Positions 59,351 through 64,000 of a stretch of 64,000 nt of DNA are shown in pieces (the stretch's first letter is position 1; each line of letters opens with the position of its first letter). The stretch lies in the NCBI GenBank assembly GCA_025363455.1, contig JANYDW010000031.1:49011-113010 (forward strand). Direction: 5' to 3'. The notes beneath the pieces are model-generated. The model had not been told where the DNA came from, ran no database searches, and saw only the letters and a program-made list of their open reading frames with translations. Origin of the DNA: Oleiharenicola sp. (GTDB lineage Bacteria; Verrucomicrobiota; Verrucomicrobiia; Opitutales; Opitutaceae). Both the position numbers and the translations under genes were made by a program.

Positions 59351-59718
59351 GATGCGCCAGAGGTACGACCTCGGCCGAGCGCCCAGGCGGTCCAGAGCGC
59401 TGCCAGTAAATCCACTGTACCGAGCAAGGCCAGTGGCGCTGGCGCGAGTCGCAACAACACCAGCGCACCAAAGACGACGAAGACCCCGATCCGCACCTGC
59501 ACCGTCCAGCGAAAGAACTGGTCCGAGCCGGCGCGGGCAGCTGAAAAGTAATACCAGGCGAGGCAGAGCGTGAGCACGCCGATGACGCGCGGCCAGAACT
59601 CGGCGCTGGGGGAGAAGCCGAGTGGGGTGAGCACGGTATTCGGAACCGCGACCAGCCCGATGCCGACAACAAAGAGATAGAGGCTGAAGACAAAGACGCT
59701 CTGCGCAGCGCGGATCAT
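59347..59718 (-). CDS. Small four-helix membrane protein
   Basis: 123 residues from the ATG at 59718. Four hydrophobic segments (about 5-28, 45-60, 75-90, 95-113; SVFVFSLYLFVVGIGLVAVP, RVIGVLTLCLAWYYFSAA, RIGVFVVFGALVLLRLA, LALLGTVDLLAALWTAWAL). This is a compact integral membrane protein with no recognisable catalytic motif. Its end overlaps the convergent gene by four bases. Function unknown. Confidence 0.65.
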   Translation of the reverse strand: MIRAAQSVFVFSLYLFVVGIGLVAVPNTVLTPLGFSPSAEFWPRVIGVLTLCLAWYYFSAARAGSDQFFRWTVQVRIGVFVVFGALVLLRLAPAPLALLGTVDLLAALWTAWALGRGRTSGAS

Positions 59719-59920
59719 TGGGGCAAGGCAACCACGAATCGTACGTGGGGTCACGACCGAAGCGGGACGATTTAGGTGGAACGCGGCCTCCCGCCGTCGC
59801 TGAAGCTATGGCGGGCAGGCCGGACGCGTTCTGAACCCGTCCAGTGGCCGGGTTCCACCATCGCAAACCAGCTTGTCAGGGCGAGGCGAGGGCCTTTCAC
59901 TGCCCGGCTACTCAATTGCC

Positions 59921-62674
59921 ATGGCCTCGATCACCAAGAGCTACGAACCGCACGACGTCGAAAAGAAGTGGTACGCCGCATGGCTGGAGGCTGGTTGTTT
60001 TGCCGGCAAAGCCAACCCGGCTAAGGCACCCTACACCATCATGATCCCGCCGCCCAACGTCACGGGCGTGTTGACGATGGGCCATGTGCTGAACAACACG
60101 CTGCAGGACATCCTCGTGCGCCGCGCCCGGCTCGAAGGTCGCGAGGCGCTCTGGCTGCCCGGCACCGACCACGCGGGCATCGCCACGCAGACCGTCGTCG
60201 AGAAGGAACTGCGCAAGGAAAAGAAAACCCGCCGCGACCTCGGCCGGGAAAAATTCGTCGAGAAGGTCTGGTCCTGGCGCGAGGAGAAGGGCGGCATCAT
60301 CCTCAAGCAGCTGCAGGCGCTCGGTGCATCCGCCGACTGGAGCCGGACGCAGTTCACCATGGACCCAGCCTACTCGCAGGCCGTACTCGGGGTGTTCGTT
60401 GATCTTTACGGCAAAGGCCACATCTACCGTGGCAAACGCATGGTCAACTGGTGCCCCAGCAGCCTCACCGCGCTCTCCGACGAAGAAGTGGAGATGCGGC
60501 CCACAAAGGGTTTGCTGTACCAGGTGCGCTACGAGGTGGTGGACCAACCCGGCAAGTTCATCGAGGTCAAGACGACCCGGCCCGAGACCATTCCCGGTGA
60601 CGTGGCCATCGCCGTGCATCCCGACGACCCACGCTACACGGCGCTCATTGGCAAGAAGGTCTGGCGCCCGCTCAACCGTGCGCAGATCCCGATCATCGCC
60701 GACTCGGCCGTGGATAAGGAGTTTGGTTCCGGTGCGCTCAAGATCACCCCGGCGCACGACAAGGTGGATTTCGAAGTCGGCCAGCGCCACAAGCTCGCGC
60801 CGATCGACATCCTCACGCCCGACGCGAAGCTCAACGAGCTCGCCGGTCCGGAGCTGGAGGGGCTGGAGCGTTTCGCTGCACGCAAGAAGGCGGCAGAGCT
60901 GTTGAAGGAATCGGGCGCACTCGTGAAGGAGGAGCCCTACGAGAACAACGTCGGCTATTCCGAGCGCGCCGGCGTGCCGATCGAGCCGCGCCTGACGTGG
61001 CAGTGGTGGCTGAAGTATCCGCGCATCGAGGAGGCCAAGACGGCCGTGCGCGACGGCCACATCAAGTTCTACCCCGAGCGCTGGTCCAAAGTTTACCTGC
61101 ACTGGCTGGAGAACATCCAGGACTGGTGCATCAGCCGCCAGGTCTGGTGGGGCCACCGCATCCCGGTGTGGTATGCCAAGGGTCTCGACAAGGAAGCGCT
61201 GACTGAAGCGGATATTGCCGACCCGAAGAAAGTGCATGTCTCGCTCGCGGGCCCGTCCGATCCGCAGAATTGGGTGCAGGAGGACGATGTCCTCGACACC
61301 TGGGCCTCGTCGTGGCTCTGGCCCTTCGCCACGCTCGGCTGGCCGGACAAGGCTACGATGGAGAAGGCCGGCTTCGATTATTTCTACCCGACGACGACGC
61401 TCGTCACGGGCCCGGACATCATCTTCTTCTGGGTGGCACGCATGATCATGGCCGGCCTGGAGTTTGTCCGTCCTGGCGAGCCGCTGGAGCGGCGCATTCC
61501 GTTCAAGCACGTCTATTTCACCGGCATCATCCGTGACCAGCAGGGCCGCAAGATGTCGAAGTCCCTCGGCAACTCGCCCGACCCGCTCGACCTCATTGCC
61601 AAATACGGCGCGGACGGCCTGCGCTTCGGCATCGTGTCCATCGCGCCGCAAGGGCAGGACCTCCGCTTCCAGGAAGACCGGATCGAGGGCGGCAAGAATT
61701 TCTGCAACAAGCTCTGGAACGCCTGCCGCTTCCGCGAGATGAACGGCGAGATGGCCGACAACTCCTCGCTCGGCGCCATCCTCGCCCGCGTGGAGCCGGC
61801 GAAGTTCGACGCCGACGACCACGCGATCCTCGATCGCCTGCTTGGCACGACGCGCGAGGTGGACCGCTGTTTTACCGAGTTCGAGTTCAGCGCGGCGGTG
61901 CAGGCGATCTATGGTTTTTTCTGGAATGATTTCTGCGACTGGTACGTGGAGGTTTCCAAGTCCAAGCTCCAGCCGCCTTCGTCGCAGGACTCCGGCGCGC
62001 CAAGGGACCCCGCTGAAAAGGCGAACTGCCTCGCCATCCAGGATCTTGTGCTGCGCCAGACGCTGCTGCTGCTGCACCCGTTCACTCCATTCATCACGGA
62101 GGAACTGTGGCATCTGCTGGGCTACGGATCGGAGGGCACATTTCTGATGCGCGATACCCACTTGGAGAATTCCTCCCAGATCACCGGGCGTGGTCTGAAG
62201 CCCGATCCCGCGGCGGCAGCACAGGTGGCCCAGCTCAAGGCGGTCGTGTCACAGGTGCGCGCCTTCAAAGCCGAGCATGGCGAGGGGGCCAGCAAGGTCT
62301 CCGAGTTTGTGGTCGAGGCGACTGACACCCACTGGACGGTGCTCGAGGCGAACCTGACAAAGCTCCAGCGCATGCTAGGCGCAGGTTCTCTCGTGCGCGG
62401 GGCGATGTCGCCCAACGCCCCGGCCATCGTCACGGCCTTCGGCTCGTGGAACCTGATCAAGCAGCTGAAGGGCGATCCCGCGGCCGAAAAGGCCAAGCTC
62501 GTCAAGGACCTTGAGACGATCGCCAAGCACGTCGCGGCCACCGAGGCACGGCTGGCCAACAAGGCTTTCACGGACAAGGCGCCGGCGGCCGTGCTCGAGG
62601 GCGCGCGCAAGCAGCTCGCCGACCAGCAGGCCAAGCAGGCCGAACTGCAGCGTCTGCTCGCGGCGCTGGGGTAG
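59921..62674 (+). CDS. valS: Valyl-tRNA synthetase
   Basis: 917 residues from the ATG at 59921 (normal length). Class I synthetase: the HIGH motif appears as MGHVLNN (about 53-59) after PPPNVTGVL, the KMSKS loop as RKMSKSLGNSPDPLD (about 543-557), and the ValS editing domain with TTRPETIPGDVAIAVHPDD. The C-terminal coiled coil (about 850-917, KLVKDLETIAKHVAATEARLANKAF) is the usual tRNA-binding arm. It charges tRNA-Val in the cytoplasm. It is followed by an inverted repeat. Confidence 0.98.
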   Translation: MASITKSYEPHDVEKKWYAAWLEAGCFAGKANPAKAPYTIMIPPPNVTGVLTMGHVLNNTLQDILVRRARLEGREALWLPGTDHAGIATQTVVEKELRKEKKTRRDLGREKFVEKVWSWREEKGGIILKQLQALGASADWSRTQFTMDPAYSQAVLGVFVDLYGKGHIYRGKRMVNWCPSSLTALSDEEVEMRPTKGLLYQVRYEVVDQPGKFIEVKTTRPETIPGDVAIAVHPDDPRYTALIGKKVWRPLNRAQIPIIADSAVDKEFGSGALKITPAHDKVDFEVGQRHKLAPIDILTPDAKLNELAGPELEGLERFAARKKAAELLKESGALVKEEPYENNVGYSERAGVPIEPRLTWQWWLKYPRIEEAKTAVRDGHIKFYPERWSKVYLHWLENIQDWCISRQVWWGHRIPVWYAKGLDKEALTEADIADPKKVHVSLAGPSDPQNWVQEDDVLDTWASSWLWPFATLGWPDKATMEKAGFDYFYPTTTLVTGPDIIFFWVARMIMAGLEFVRPGEPLERRIPFKHVYFTGIIRDQQGRKMSKSLGNSPDPLDLIAKYGADGLRFGIVSIAPQGQDLRFQEDRIEGGKNFCNKLWNACRFREMNGEMADNSSLGAILARVEPAKFDADDHAILDRLLGTTREVDRCFTEFEFSAAVQAIYGFFWNDFCDWYVEVSKSKLQPPSSQDSGAPRDPAEKANCLAIQDLVLRQTLLLLHPFTPFITEELWHLLGYGSEGTFLMRDTHLENSSQITGRGLKPDPAAAAQVAQLKAVVSQVRAFKAEHGEGASKVSEFVVEATDTHWTVLEANLTKLQRMLGAGSLVRGAMSPNAPAIVTAFGSWNLIKQLKGDPAAEKAKLVKDLETIAKHVAATEARLANKAFTDKAPAAVLEGARKQLADQQAKQAELQRLLAALG

Positions 62675-62695
62675 CCTTTGACCGTTCGATGACCA

Positions 62696-62804
62696 CCCAC
62701 ACACCCCGGCTCTGCGAGCCACCCCTCTTCATAGAGGGGAATCAAACGCCCGCAGCCGAAGTCCCCTCTATGAAGAGGGGTGCCCGACAGGGCGGGGTGT
62801 GTGG
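62696..62804. repeat. Inverted repeat of the ACACACCCCG/GCGGGGTGTGT family (copy 3)
   Basis: Outer arms CCCACACACCCCGG and GGCGGGGTGTGTGGGG enclose CCACCCCTCTTCATAGAGGGG and CCCCTCTATGAAGAGGGGTG. It is the best-preserved copy, found between valS and gmd. Confidence 0.8.
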
Positions 62805-62882
62805 GGTTCTCGCTCCGAGAATTACACCCGAGCCACCCCCGGCTTGCCTGCGGTAAAAACATTGGTCTAGCTACTTCTTCAA

Positions 62883-63917
<1,035 letters not shown>

Positions 63918-63937
63918 GACCCTGATTTTCGCCCACG

Positions 63938-64000
63938 GAACACACGGAAGACACGGAAAAATCTGAAGCCCGGTTTGTTTCCGTGTCTTCCGTGTGTTCC
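63938..64000. repeat. Inverted repeat GGAACACACGGAAGACACGG... at window end
   Basis: The left arm 63938-63960 is mirrored exactly by CCGTGTCTTCCGTGTGTTCC at the window's right end. It is a perfect arm pair of about 23 bp with an 17-bp spacer, similar in concept to the arms at 3305-3422. It may extend beyond the window. Confidence 0.7.

Noticed and set aside
59912..62161. 749-codon minus-strand frame over valS
   Set aside because: Complementary to one of the best-supported genes in the window; no motifs.

Overview
GC-rich chromosomal window, most likely from a Verrucomicrobiota bacterium of the Opitutaceae type. This is an inference from gene content: a DUF1592-type cytochrome c protein next to a DUF1552 protein, a very large TonB-dependent receptor with an Opitutaceae-style N-terminus, a fabG-acpP-fabF cluster, many secreted carbohydrate-active enzymes, and few recognisable Shine-Dalgarno sites. 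No sequence search was possible; family calls rest on motifs read in the translations.

Layout. (1) 1-12.7 kb is housekeeping: a truncated ApbE-type flavin transferase, a family 2 glycosyltransferase, a Tat-exported Gfo/Idh/MocA oxidoreductase, a Nudix hydrolase, proC, a receiver-kinase protein, folD, an SH3-domain protein overlapping a pseudouridine synthase, a flavodoxin-less CysJ-like reductase, fabG-acpP-(terminator)-fabF, and tRNA-Phe. (2) 12.7-15.9 kb, just after tRNA-Phe, is a small accessory island with three unusual genes: an AlbA/Schlafen-type protein, a zinc-ribbon plus nucleoside-deoxyribosyltransferase-like protein, and a protein resembling ADP-ribosyltransferases of polyvalent/phage proteins. 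This is the best candidate for an undescribed (defence or toxin) system. (3) 16-38.6 kb is a dense array of exported enzymes for arabinose-containing plant polysaccharides: two GH51 arabinofuranosidases (one frameshifted), GH3, GH27, GH127, several CE1-like esterases, a CE6-like acetylesterase, a type B carboxylesterase and a DUF1593 nucleoside-hydrolase-like protein. (4) 38.9-43.6 kb holds the DUF1592/DUF1552 pair and a small secreted protein. (5) 43.9-55.9 kb holds a TonB receptor divergent from a one-membrane sensor kinase with its LuxR-type regulator, then a convergent four-gene operon: CE1 esterase, GH43 arabinanase, beta-sandwich protein, subclass B3 metallo-beta-lactamase-fold enzyme. 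(6) 56.2-64 kb holds a small secreted protein, a sigma54 response regulator, two membrane proteins, valS and gmd.

How it fits together (inference). The receptor imports arabino-oligosaccharides, the sensor/regulator pair reports them, esterases strip feruloyl and acetyl groups, GH43/GH51/GH127 release arabinose, and GH3 and GH27 remove xylose and galactose (or related pyranosides).

The intergenic spaces are studded with at least thirteen paired GTAG-flanked palindromes (REP/BIME-like) in several stem families, plus other inverted repeats. None lies inside a gene, though one sits just upstream of a doubtful start and one ends 4 bp before a start codon.
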